64,000 nucleotides of DNA from Pholis gunnellus (taxonomy: Eukaryota > Chordata > Actinopteri > Perciformes > Pholidae): positions 19,003,807 to 19,067,806 of the forward strand of contig OU342816.1 of the NCBI GenBank assembly GCA_910591455.2, written 5' to 3'. The translations under genes and the position numbers were made by a program. The notes beneath the pieces are model-generated. The model searched no databases, was not told where the DNA came from, and saw only the letters and a program-made list of their open reading frames with translations. Below are positions 11,305 through 52,351 of this stretch, in pieces (position 1 is the first letter of the stretch; each line of letters begins with the position of its first letter).

Positions 11305-13327
11305 AGGGGGGAAAGGGGGGGGGGCAGGCCAGCAACAGAGCGAGGAAAGAAACAAAAATGGAGTTATGCAAACATTTATCTGAGGCAGAGCTGCCGCGGA
11401 GGCGGAAATGTTCTCATTGATTTGAGTCGGCGGAGACGAAACAGCCCACAGATTTGGCCGCCTTTTTACCACCTTGAATGGCAAACAAATGACTCAAATA
11501 TATAAAAAAAAATGTATAATCATTTGTCATTCATCACCAACATGTGTGATCTCACCGGATTGGAATGCTAACAAACTAGTTATCTATAGGGACTGATTAT
11601 CTACAGTATATTTTATTATGGGCTTGAGGGGCTGTAATCTAATTTAAATTCAACCCAATGTATGTTGTATAACTGTACTTCTCGTATATCTAAAAAATAC
11701 AAATACTACAATCATTTTCACAATGTGCATTTGAAGTGGAATTAACGATTCCTAAATTGATGGCAAACATAAAAGAGTGAAATGTAACTATAACACCAGC
11801 CTACTTCAGACGACACATCTAGCGATCATTTAAAAAACCTTTGTTGTTCCGATGCTGAGGGAGGAAAGGACTTTTGATCGGATAACATTTTGTGATCGGG
11901 GAACAATGAATCTTAAACAGTGACAGGACTGTTGTCCTCTTCATAAGACAAAGCTCACCTTCATGACCCGCTGTGCACACCTGAACCATTGTTTGAGACG
12001 ATTGAATTCCCTTTGTTTCTAATAAGTCTGCAATGGGAATACTGAAATATCAATTTGGGGCGTTAGAAAATAAAAAGACCTTTCGCTGCTCTACCTCCCT
12101 CCCCCTTTTTTGACCTCCCCTTCCCCTTCGGAGTTTTTCAATTTCTTGTGAAAGAGCACTCATTGAAGTTTATTTTGGTCAATGACATTATTCATGCCTT
12201 CAAATGTGCTTCTGCATCCAAGACTGCTGTATAATAATACATTCTCATTTGTAAAAGGAAGTATTTAAGGTACAGGCCATTGGAGTAGTTCACGGGCCTT
12301 TTTTGTGGGGGGGTTGAGTCCGTTCACACAACATTCACTTCCAAAAGCTCCAGTTTCTCACGCAATTACTTCACATCTAATCAAATGGCACAGTAAGAAA
12401 TGAAAGAAACGAGACGGCTAGAGAGCAGGAATCAGCAGACAAACAAGAGCGTGAAATGACTTCAAACAGAGAAATAATTGCACATTACACAGCAGCGAAA
12501 GTCACTTTGAAATGTGCTCGAGCGTGGCAAAGTCGCTGTCCGTTCCGTGCGATGGCCCTTCGACTGCCGACTTCCTTTTTCCCTTCCTGCCAGAGAAGTT
12601 CACCCACCCGGGCCTGAGGACTGTGAAGGACTTCAGCTCCAAAAAGTAAAAGCTACCGATGGCACGGACACGAGAACAGGGCTGCGAGAACACCGACGAT
12701 ACCTCGAGACATCTATGTACAATGTTAATGACGTGAAAAATTAAATTTAGAAAAAGCCCCGTCGTTCACTGAGACAGTATAGTGTCATTAACATGCTGAA
12801 GTCTGTGAGGACTATTCGCTCAGTCAGGCTGGCTATGAGTGGGACAGCTGGCTATAAGCAGTCTGAAGATGAGGTCTAACTGTTCATCCATGCAGACGAG
12901 TGAAAAGAACAAATCTCAGCTTGACAGTGTTCCTCCTACATTACAGTGTAATGCCCGCTGACAAACGTGTGCGTGTGTCTGTTCTTCAGCAGAGTTCCTC
13001 TCCTTGGTTCACTGATGCCAATCACAACAGTAAGTGGTTAACAGCAGTCAACATTGTGGATCAAAGTCAGTGCCCAGAGACTCCGCGGTGGAGGAGGACG
13101 ATGGAGGGGGGAGAGAAAGGATGCTCCGAGGCTAACGAAGCAAAGACGATAGCGAGCCGGAGTTCGAGCGTAAACGAAAGCGATTAAGCGGGTTTAACAA
13201 CCGCCAGTCTGTCCAGTGCGTAGAACGATACGCCTGTAGCGTGTCACTGATTTGAAGGGAACGTGTGGATGAAGGGGGGAGCGCACGTGTGAAGAGAGCG
13301 CTCCCCCACAAAGCTCTGTGGAAAGAC

Positions 13328-41934
<28,607 letters not shown>

Positions 41935-42234
41935 GGCGGGTGGGGGCGCAGGAGCAGGTGGCGGGGAGAGTACCGGGGATCGCCCACCAGCATCAACGTG
42001 ACCCGAGCCAGCCTCCAGTCGCCACGCTCAGCGTTCCACCAGAGCTGGGAAGAAAGAAAGACAGGCTGTGAGCTAAAGTCAGCTGCAGGAAGAGCAGTTG
42101 TTGAACAATATCTACACATTTCTATCAAGTCATCTGGATTTAAAATTCTTGTCAAACTTGACTGGATTCACGCATTGTTTGTTTTCTTCTCACATAATTA
42201 CAAGAATGCAGCGATATACTGGCTTCAAGCTAAA

Positions 42235-42910
42235 TGCTAAGGTCAGCATGCTTGCATACTCACAATGACGACGTTAACGTGATGTCTAGCAGGTAGAATA
42301 TTTACGTGCTAACTTTGTCTAATTAGCACTAATCACAAAGCTGAAGCTGATGGGAATGCACTAAATGAACACTTACTTATTACAATTCAGCCTAGTGGGA
42401 ATATAAATACAAGTCATAAGTACACGTTTGTACTCGAGCTGCACCTACAGATACTGATATCTGATATTGGTACGATACAGACTCAACTAGCTTGATCAGG
42501 TATCTTTGACAATAGGCCAATCTGGTATCGGATACCATTATCTTTATAAACAACAATTAAGTAATTTCATATCTATGTCTTTAATTGTTACAATATGTTT
42601 TACAAAGTTAGGAAAGCAATGTTGAGGTGAAGCCTGATGTTGCCTTCCACATAAAAGAATGTTCTCAGTCTCTTCCACACAGCTTATCAATCAAACACTG
42701 GCATCGGATGGATACTCAGTATCGGCTGCTACCCAAAGCTCACGTATCGTTAACAGTATTGGGGATGAAAAAGTCGGATTAATGCATCCCTAGTCCAAAC
42801 CAAATTTCATGGTTGAGATATTTCACTGAAAACCACAAACGTCCTCCTGCTGGTGGCGCTAGAGGAAAAGTAAAGGGATCACCGAAGTCATTAAGGGCCC
42901 CGATCGCAGC
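42235..42910. repeat. TAGC-type dispersed repeat pieces, with a TATCGGATACC-type insertion
   Basis: 42235-42400 carries GCTAAATGCTAAGGTCAGCA and AAGCTGATGGGAATGCACTA, and 42790-42910 carries CATGGTTGAGATATTTCA and GGTGGCGCTAGAGGAAAAG, all landmarks of the same family. About 42435-42795 in between holds CTGATATCTGATATTGG, GGTATCGGATACC and GCATCCCTAGT, which resembles a separate non-autonomous element inserted here. Borders are approximate. Confidence 0.45.
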
Positions 42911-45900
42911 GGCATGCGTCGCAACAGACACGGCCGCTTCAAATTCGCCCCGTGGCAAAGTGAGTCTGGCAACACCGAACATGGACCAAAGTGAGCGACT
43001 GACCAACACTGCCACCCTGACAGCTACACGGTTAGTGATGGCTAAGAAAAGCAGCTCTTTTGACAACGTACTTCCAAAAAATTGTATAATAATAAGTTGG
43101 TATAATGAATATTGCTACACCTATTGACATGGTTTAGCTGAAATGTCTTTCTGTGGTGTTTAAGGCCGTGTTACAGTTTCAAAAGTCAAAGTTTATTTGA
43201 TTGCTGTAGCCCAATAATACTCGGCTTGACTGGCTCATCATATTCTTGGTCATCATAACTAACCCTGTATGGATGTGATGTGCTTGCTATCATTGCAGCG
43301 TGGCTCGGCTCAGGTTAAGCCCTTTGTAGAACATGAACAAACACCAACAGAGAATGAATGCCATCGAAATGAAAACCGTTGAATTCTATCTATTCTGTGT
43401 CCGGCTGGCCATTTCCAGCAGCGAGAGCACCTGTGAGACTTGAGTTTAATCACGCAGTCAGAAAAAAGAGGAAATGTCCTCTCTCTCTTTGTGGTGGGTT
43501 CAGTTACTTACAGCAGTCATGCGCTCATAAATTGAAATAAATGTCCCCCCCCGGATAAAAACCCAACCCAAATGCTGCAGAGCTAATTCTGCTTCATGCC
43601 TGTGGCCACAGCGTGCATGCGCACGAAATGCTTGCGGTTGGACTGACACACAAAGAAATGCACACATGCAAACAACTGATTGTACTGTGTGCACACAGTA
43701 TGTGTGTACATAAACCCAGACATTTAAGCGGGATTTATTTATTGTGCCGTGTCTCTTTCATCTCTAATGAAAATCAAGTCAGCGGGCGGATTGCCACAGA
43801 CGGGGAATATCAAAGCTCTCTCGTACATCTGGTTTTGTTCTGCAGATGGAAGAACACAGATATGCAAATTGAGCTCAAGCCCGACCAGCCAAGGACAAGC
43901 ACAGGGCACTCAAACAGGCCTCCATCCATGCAACAGTCGGAATCAAGAGGTTGTTTTCTTCTGCCAAGGACAAAGTCAGTTCTGTGGACATTTGACAAGA
44001 GGTGGTCAGTAAATGGGCCATGTTATGCTATTCCTGAAGTGTGTCAGGAAGGTAGAGCTTCAAATTCAAAAATATCACAGTGTTCCACTTTGTCCAGGTG
44101 GGTCACACTCATTCATCCGTTTGCACAGCGGTGGCTCCATGCCAACTGCAGTGTCTCACATTCTGTGCCATGTTCGCATAGCTCTAGGGATGGCATGAGG
44201 CTCGTTCGAGCCACACAACATGTTTTGAGATCTAGACTTCCACAGAAAATTAGGATTTTCTACAAAACGTGGCGTTTGTTGTTTGTTGGCGCCTCGATCT
44301 CGTGAAGGCAACGTTGCCCACGTCTGCATGGAGTCAGAGCAATCTAGGATCAAGTTGGACACTAATCTAACCGTCATGAATCGTGCGGCGATCGCCGGTG
44401 ATCGATTCAGGCCGGGCTCATCTCATATCAGCCTAATGTAGTCGATCGGACAGTCCAGACTGAAATATCTTAAAAGGGGACAGTATGTAGGATTTGGATG
44501 CATCTAGCGGTGTGGTTGCAGATTGTAACCGGCTGAGTACCCCTCCACTCACTCCTCCCTTTCCAAGACTTCTGAAATATAAGTGCAAGTGCAAAACCAA
44601 TATAACTTGGACTGCAATTATGTTTTACAGACACAATATCGGTGATATTTTAAACTAGTGACACTCCCTTCAATCTAAGCCGTACTTTGTGTTTTGTGTA
44701 ACACAAAGAACAGCTGTGGTAGATGGGGATGTCATTAGTTTTGCAGGTATTTGGTCATAAACCAAAATAAAAAAATAAAACCTGATGATGGCGCCAGAAA
44801 GAAAAGTTAAAAGGATCACCAACTTTTTTACAATTCATCCTGAGGGGAACGTGAATAGTAGTTGAAGTAATATTTTGAAAACAGGTTTGTGACGGGCCGG
44901 CACGTATGTTAACAAAGACATGAGGAACTGAAGCACAAAAACTGAACTTGGTAAAAAAGGTTGATTTACCGGCATAAAGATGTACAGTCACCTGTCACCT
45001 GTAATATAACTACTAATACCAATGAGAAAATAAAAAAAGCTTTTCAGCGGCCAGCAGCAAGGGGGAATTCATTGTTCGTCTCCCGACTCATTTGAAAAAA
45101 CTAAATGGAAAAATATATTCTGCTAACATATTCTGCTAATTCTTATCACAACTGGTGATTATCTGTCTCTTGAAACGGGTTGCTCTCCACTGCAGCAGCA
45201 TTCAGCCCGCTGAGCAATATATGCTGGTAGGAGTCGGAGGAGCAGCAGTGGTCTGGTCACCAATTTCAGACTTGTATTTGTTTGCAGAAGCACGTAACCA
45301 CACGTTGTCATTATGCCTAATTTTTGTAATTGGGTTACATTTTTTTTTGCACTGCAATCATCCATCCATCATCGTCAATGTTTGAGATAAAATCAAACAC
45401 TTTTGCCTCGAGCTGTTATGATACCGGTACCAGTATCTGGAATGCCTCCAATACAGCCTAGAATGCTGGATCTGGTATTGGCGAGTACACAAGTCCATGC
45501 ACCAACCAGATATCACGTGATCATGCATCAGCTCTTTTTGCAAAAAACAAATCCATGTTGAAATCAGCAAAGAGGAGAGCTAGTTAAGGTTAGCTGTTAG
45601 CAGCTGGTGGGCAAGCACGGTCCAGTAGACCTAAATAAAGGAGCTAACAGCTAACACACGGAGGTAGCAGTGAGTTACATTTTGATGCATTCAAGGGCCA
45701 TTGAGTAAAAGTTAGTATTTTGCCAGAGAAAATGACTACGTTATTATCATAATGTGGTCAAATGTAATCTTGTGAAATGTTGTTTTTGGCAAGAAACCTT
45801 CAAACCAAAGCTGTTTGAAGGAGGTATTTAACAACAATATAAAAAAGAGAGAATTATGACCCGTTTTTTGTTTTTAAATGTACAGGTATTGGATCAGTAC

Positions 45901-46040
45901 TCAGTGTCTGCTGATACGCAGGTTCATGTAATCAATAAATCATTATGGAGAAGGAAAAAATGGTATCGGAACATCTCCATGTTACATAACTGCAAACTGT
46001 GACTTGGCATATTGTTAGACTAAGCCAAGGACCATGCATA
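42911..46040. other. gene-free stretch upstream of camkk1
   Basis: No exon with a recognisable product. The longest open frame, 43613-44305 (+), 230 codons, has no familiar domain. Repeat fragments near 44470-44870 are listed separately. TATCGG/CCGGTACC words at 45420-45480 and 45880-45970 look like pieces of short non-autonomous elements. Confidence 0.5.
44470..44870. repeat. half MITE and dispersed-repeat fragment
   Basis: About 44470-44560 (ACAGTATGTAGGATTTGGAT, CATCTAGCGGTGTGGTTGCA) matches the reversed right part of the 59080-60256 element. About 44755-44870 carries GATGATGGCGCCAG and AAAAGGATCACCAAC, landmarks of the TAGC-rich family. The ends are lost. Confidence 0.45.
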
Positions 46041-47341
46041 GTAAAACTCAGTGGTGGGCCGTCAGGGCCTGCAAAGCCTTCTCTGCTGGCCTAAACAGAA
46101 TCACAAAGTTATAGCTATTTTATAATTGAATATTTTTTCTTAAATACATTTAATTTTTTCTTATATGTATTATAATTTTTACAAATATTTTTCCCATTAT
46201 CTTATTTTCTCATTGCACAGCTACTGTGCTCCTCAGTTGCTCTGCTTCCAGTGCAGCTTGTTTTAAGTAGAGCTTTTATCCAATCAGATTTCACGTCTAT
46301 GTCTCTAGTAAGAAGAGAGGCCCAGGCCTGCAGACTCACCCAGTGCTGGCATGTGCAGTTTAAGTTGAATGGGGACGATATTGTTGATTGACATAGTCTT
46401 CAACCAATCAGATCTTTAGTTTGAGGAAGGAGGAGAAACGGATTTAGTGGCGGAGTTACTGGGAACGCTTTTCTCAAGAAGGACATTTCTGAACAAACTG
46501 GACAGTAAGAAACGACCCCACAGCTAGCAGCCCTGACCAGCCAGGAAAAGGATTTGTATGCAGCTTCGGAGAAGCGTTGCACATGTCATGGCTGTGAATG
46601 TGTTTCATTTGAACTGAGCGTCTGTACTTTTGGAGAGACTCGAGTGGATCTACAACTCAACGACCACGTTCGCAGGGAAACAGCTCCACAACCGCGGCCC
46701 GCCCTTCGCCGGTCCACGGCCGAAGACGACCACCGGCGGCGGAAGACCGACAACGACCGGCGAAATATAACTGGGGAGGCTCGACTGGCATCGATGAATG
46801 GATAAGGACTTCTTACTGGAACTGATGTACTGGGATTAAACTCTTTGTCAACAAAGAAAGGAGGATAGACAGCATTTGGTAAGTGAACTTCGTTTGTTTT
46901 CCTCTACTGTTCATTTGTCTATCGTGGCGTTTTTATGAATAACATTTGAATGGCTCGTGCTCGTGTGGTGGAATGCGTGGATCCGCTGCAGGTCTGCTGG
47001 ATTGATTTGTTGCTTTGTTGTCATACGAATATATGGGACTGCTCTTGTGAGTTTGTCATTGTGTTACATTGATTTGGACTGTATTGTCCGTTAATGACGC
47101 AGCGTCCCGTCATGCTCGTATTCATTCAATGCACTCTGCATTTCGTGTTTTGTATGCTAGGTGTTGAACTTCATGTAACATTTTATTTCATTTGTCAAAT
47201 GTTGCAGTGTTATGTGAATATGTGGCTTTTACACGAAACAAATAATAACCCGTAGCTGTGACGTTATAATGAGGTTATTAGAAGTGTAGAACAGCACTGA
47301 AGGCCCAGGTATAAAATCCACGGCCCGCCACTGGTAAAACT
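46041..47341. mobile_element. hAT-type DNA transposon with 8-bp target-site duplication
   Basis: The element body is 46049-47333 (1285 bp). Its ends CAGTGGTGGGCCGTC and, reversed, CAGTGGCGGGCCGTG are inverted repeats. It is flanked by a perfect direct 8-bp duplication gtaaaact (46041-46048 and 47334-47341), the size made by hAT transposases. No intact transposase is present; a short stretch near 46532-46585 (PDQPGKGFVCSF) may be a transposase remnant. It lies upstream of the first located camkk1 exon. Confidence 0.85.
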
Positions 47342-49269
47342 ATTAAATGTCTTTGTATAAAAGCTGCAAGAAGCAATATTTGAAGCTTCAGCACATTGTG
47401 TCAAAAGATCCTGGAAGAGGAGTAATGTTGATTTCATTTTAACCTTGATATCCACAACCAGGAAATCCACACACTCGTATCCTTATCCAGTAATAACACA
47501 TCTGCCATCTCACACTAATGCTCCAATACTCATCCATCCAGGATTACGAGGTATATTCGTATCTTCATTTTTGCCACTGCCAGAGCTGTTTGAATAAATT
47601 ACTTCTGGGTCGTTGAATAAAATCGAAATGCTCGACAGTTTTATCTGCATGATCAAACTCCCTTCACAAAAGGAACACGGACAGAAAATCAGATGTTTGT
47701 CAAACAAAGTTCACCACTTTTATCATTTATATACTTCACATGGGCGCCTCAGTTTGTTTACCGAATTAAAGATGTCGCACAGTATACACAGAGGGGAAAG
47801 AAAATGGATTGATTGAACCAGAGAGAAGCTTGAAAACCACATCTGAATATGAAGTGCTTTCAATAACTGCCATCTTTCAACTAGTTTGGATGGAGAAGCT
47901 GCAGCGGAGCCAATTACAGTAAGAGGAGAGCGTGGGCTGTAGAGGGCGAAAAAATGATTCCATTTGGCTCCATTAGTGAACCACTTTCACCCTTAACCTG
48001 GCTTTTATTTGTCTCAGTCATCATGTTGTTGTTGTGAGTGCTAGACAGCAAACAGACGTCCGTGGCTCAAAAATCAGAATCAAAATCCTTTAGTTGCTGG
48101 GACGACAAAAAAGCAGAGCAGCCTGGAACCTAATGCACATGAAGAAAACTTGTTCATTTATCTTGGTCCTGATGTTTTTCTTTACCTCCTCTGGCCTCCT
48201 TGACAAAGTGCAAAGAACAAGCAAGTGCACCAGTGTATATTCAACAGAGAACTGAAAACCTCTGGGTGTAGCCAACACAGACGACTGACCTTGCAGACCT
48301 GCAGTGGTTTGTGTTCTGAAAAACACAGTGTCTATGCACGTATCTGCAGTATGATGTCGAGAGCCGAGGGCACGGCTTTGCGTGGAAATCATATACCTGG
48401 TGCTCTGCAGTGAATTTCTACTTCACCGTGTTCTCTTGCATCCCAACTTATTATCAGCTTTGAAGCGGAATAGTTCAGGTGAGGTGCACCTCCTCGCTCA
48501 GCTGGATCAAAAGCAATCAACTCTGATTGTTCACTGATTACAACGATGTGATTGGAAGACAATCAGCACTGCAATGATTGGTTTTTTTGGACACATGAAA
48601 AACATACTGAAATTTGTAATGTGTTTCTTGTATCCTTTTTTTAAGATATGATGCTTGTGTAGCAAGAAATGAGGAAGGATACATTTGTTTACAATCTCTC
48701 ACTTAAAACTGATTAGTGATCAACTATTTTGATAATCGGTTAACCATTTAGGTCAGTTTTCAAGAGAAAGCGCAAAACATTTACTTTTTGAGAGGCTGAT
48801 GATGGACATTTTTCACCGTTTTCTGTTTCACAAACCAAACGAGGAATCGAATTAGAAAATAACAAGTCCTCTAATTTAAACATCATAATAAGTCATCCCT
48901 CCACGCCTTCTAGAGCCACTAATAGAAGCGTTTTCTCAACATAATTATCTGTCCCTTTAAAAACTAATGAAAAATAAGAATACAATCGCTGAACCATCCA
49001 TCCATTCTGACCTCTTCCCTATTCGGTCTTTGTCGCTCTTTAGCATTCCTCTGTTTGGCTGACATTTAAAGTAGAGATGTCTCAATATTATTTTTCCATT
49101 CCTGAACTTGTCAGTACAGATCCAATACTTGTGCGTTAAAAAACAGGTCATAATTCCCTCTCTAATATCTATTTTATATTGATGTGGAAACATCTCCATC
49201 AACGTTATTCAATTCAAGTTTCTCGGCAAAAAGAAAGGTAACAAGATTTGAACAAAACATCATTTAGCG

Positions 49270-49480
49270 CCATTGTCAGGTTTTAATTTGACCAATACTT
49301 TGGTTTATGACCAAATACCTGCTAAACTAATGACATTCCATCAGTAACAGCTGTTATTTGTGTTAAATAATGCAAATACTTACATGGGTAGCATGCTAAC
49401 ATTTGCTAGTTAGCGCAAAACAAAAAGTACAGGCTAGATTGATGGGAGTGTCACTAGTTCTGCTGGTATTTTCCAAAGTA
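49270..49480. repeat. TAGC-rich dispersed repeat, copy
   Basis: Contains TTATGACCAAATACCTGCTA, GGTAGCATGCTAACATTTGC and TTGATGGGAGTG, shared with the other copies of the family. Ends not defined. Confidence 0.45.
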
Positions 49481-50539
49481 TTGGACAAATAGAAGTTTAA
49501 TGATGCCACGTTTGCACACATCACGATTTTTACTAATTGGACCTCGAATGCAGCACAATGTAACTCAATGCAACCTCCGTTAACGTTGGCTGTTAGCTTC
49601 GTTATTTAGCCAAGCAGGCATTGTTATGATAAACGGACCTGGAAAACAAACTGCAAGGTAGCATACAGTTACCACGCTATGTAAATGTCAGCTGATCAGC
49701 CGATCTTAGCCTTGACACCCCACCCCGCGCATCACAGAGAAGACCAAGGTATGAACATTTACAGTCCTACTCATGCTGAGGCAGTGAGACTACATCACAC
49801 TGTTTGATCTCTGTGTGATCCGTTCCGTTATGCCTGGCACTCTGAAGGCTGCCATTTGCATCTTGATGATCAAAAGTTGATTTCAGGGCCAGAGGGACCA
49901 TTACGATATTCAACGCTACACTGCACTGCACTCGCTGGCTATACACAGTTTTATATTCACTTTTCCCAGCTTAAAAAAAAACACATTTAAATTAAAGAAC
50001 AAATGTCAGGAATAATTGTGTGTCTAAATAAAGAGCACTGCTATAAAGTTAACCTCATTTGCACAATGAAATCTACTAATTAGAACATTTAAGCACATTA
50101 GAGTCACAGTTTGACCAGCACAGATTTTTAAGGAGGAGATGTTATGACATATATGTCACAAACCTGCAGATATCACGATATCTTTTTTTAATGCGAGACC
50201 ATTTAAAGGCAATTTCTAAATAACAAGGATTCAGTGCTCCCCATGCAGTATTTTACAGTCTTGGCTGGGTGGAAATCAAGTGACAATAATAATAATCTCA
50301 ACTAATATAGTTGTTTTAGGCAGTGAGCATCTGGTTTGTTTCCAATAAAGACAACGCACATTTAACTGCAGGGTTTTATGGACTACAGACACTATTCTCA
50401 CTGGCTCTTATCTTGTTTTGTTATTATTACAGGCCACAATCAGGGAACTGGCTGCTCTTGATGGATGATAGAGCGAGCCTACAGTACAGCTGCTTGGATT
50501 TGCAAGGCTTTTGTGCACAACTGCCCACTCAACTGCCCC

Positions 50540-50564
50540 ACACACATGCACACACAAATATATG

Positions 50565-50611
<47 letters not shown>

Positions 50612-50629
50612 ACACACACACACACACAC
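50540..50629. repeat. (CA)n microsatellite
   Basis: Imperfect CA from about 50540, nearly perfect from 50566 to 50629. Confidence 0.95.
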
Positions 50630-51423
50630 GTGTCACAGAATTAGCGTTTCCCATGTTTTCCTGTTGTGGTAGCACACAATGATTATGCCTCATCATCTTT
50701 GACTGAGTGAGCATCATTCATATGGAGCAGTGTGTGCAGCATCTTAAGGGCCTCTGGAGACGGTGAGAGAACTCAGCAATCAAATATCAACTGTGATCAA
50801 GGGAAACTCTCAGCACCACGAATGCTGGTGAATATAACGACTCGCCACATCACACCCGCGAGCAGACTACAGCCCCAAGAGCACAGTGGCGATCCCCTGA
50901 CTGATAAAAACACATCATCCTGCAAGTGACCTTTGACCCTTGAAATTAACTTAGTCTTTGAACAAAGTGAAAAGAACAACCACAGTAAACAATAGATTGT
51001 AAATACGTAAAATATTCGAAATTTAGTTCATTTCAAATCATTTGTTTTGCTTTGCAACCATGAATGTTTCAATGAAAAGTAAGTTGTGATTGGTGTTTGT
51101 TAGTCGGTTGTTGACGTTCCTGACCTCCAGCGGCTGCAGTAAATCTCTTTTGTCCATGTTGAGCAAAGGAGGAAACGGTAGCTGTGTTTCCTTTTTCAAA
51201 TTTGTATGCGCATTTCGATACAACTTCTCAATTTCTATTTAGCACAAACCTGTTAATGACAATACATGAACCGTGTTACTCGTAAACATGTAGCATCGTG
51301 TTATTACAGGGCTACAATAAAACATGGGACTTTGACTTTGGGACGGCTTCCTGTTTTCTACAGACAGTCAATGTTGATTTATTTTAACCCTAGCCTGACT
51401 CACCAGTTGCATAGAAGCAGTTG

Positions 51424-52351
51424 CATAGTCGGCAACCTGCGGCTCCGGAGCCGCATGCAGCTCTTCAGCCCCTCTGTTGCGGCTCCCTGAGTCTACATCC
51501 ACACTAATACGTTTTAAACGATCTCTGTCCAAACGGCGTTTCAGCATCGTTTTCTAGATGATCTCCGTCCAGACTTAAACGCCTGAAATCGAATATCACG
51601 TTACTATTCACGTACACTGGGCATGCGGGTGGGTGCCGGTGTAAACAGGAAGTAGATTGGTTGCTCAAAGCCGCAAACGTGACTTCAGACGGCCGCGCCG
51701 TAGGTCTGATAACACAACGCTGGACACGCTGCTCGCTAATTGCTCCATTAACAGCTGCTTCCTCCACAGAAATGCAGACTCTACTGGACAACAGCTGGTA
51801 GTAAAGACAACAAGGTCAGTATTACCTGACCTTAAATAAAAATGTTTTAATACTTTGTAAACTAAAATGTGCTACACATCCTATTACGCCTGTCAAGAGC
51901 CTTTCCCTGCATGTGGCTAATCATGATTTTCAGACCCCCGCCCTCGGTAAACTATCAATGGATAAATCCAAAAAAAGAAAAGTCACGGAGGAAAATAGAG
52001 AGTTTAATTCTGCGTGGACGTATTAATTTGCTTTCACTGCCAATGATGCTGGCTTACCCGTGTGCTTGATATGTGCGATTTCTCAACTGCTGCAGCAAAC
52101 TGAGCAAGTTTTTTTCTCCTCTTCATAAGAGTTTGATATTGTTCTAAAATTGCAATAAAATGTCAAAAATTGTCTATTCTTGTTCCATATTTTCATAAAT
52201 ACAACAAACTATAGTTTTGTATATATAATATAACTATATATAAAACTTTATAAGCTGTGATATCAAATAGCTTTTGCGGCTCCAGACGAATTTTAATTGG
52301 AGGAAAACAGGGCAAAATGGCTCTTTGGATAGTGAAGGTTGCCAACCCCTG
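51424..52351 (+). mobile_element. decayed hAT element with transposase N-terminus remnant
   Basis: The left end TAGTCGGCAACCTGCGGCTC and the right end AGGTTGCCAACCCCTG are imperfect inverted repeats, and GCGGCTC words occur near both ends. Inside, an ATG at 51958 opens MDKSKKRKVTEENREFNSAW, then, after a stop in frame, FAFTANDAGLPVCLICA (to about 52074). This is the basic start and zinc-finger-like CLIC motif of hAT transposases of the GTF2IRD2/ZBED-like type. The rest of the transposase is absent. Another repeat fragment (about 51496-51780) seems inserted. No clear target duplication was found. Confidence 0.65.

Larger units (their letters stand above)
9301..13327 (-). other. convergent intergenic region, probably largely camkk1 3' UTR
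   Basis: No coding exon is visible on either strand between the p2rx1 poly(A) signal and the camkk1 stop codon. Reverse-strand AATAAA signals lie at 12169-12174, 11612-11617 and 9364-9369, so the camkk1 3' UTR could be 1.2 to 4 kb; which signal is used cannot be read from the sequence. TA repeats at 9415-9449 and 10574-10604, a duplicated CA-rich segment at about 9584-9650 and a (CT) run at 11282-11304 lie here. Confidence 0.55.
47342..51423. other. gene-free stretch
   Basis: I see no exon, RNA gene or promoter that I can support. It holds a TAGC-rich repeat fragment (49270-49480) and a CA repeat (50540-50629); the rest is AT-rich unique-looking sequence. It may be a camkk1 5' intron or intergenic DNA. 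Confidence 0.5.

Noticed and set aside
46554..46805. Arg-rich 83-codon frame in a GC-rich patch, considered as a gene or CpG-island promoter
   Set aside because: It lies entirely within the hAT element defined by its duplication and ends.
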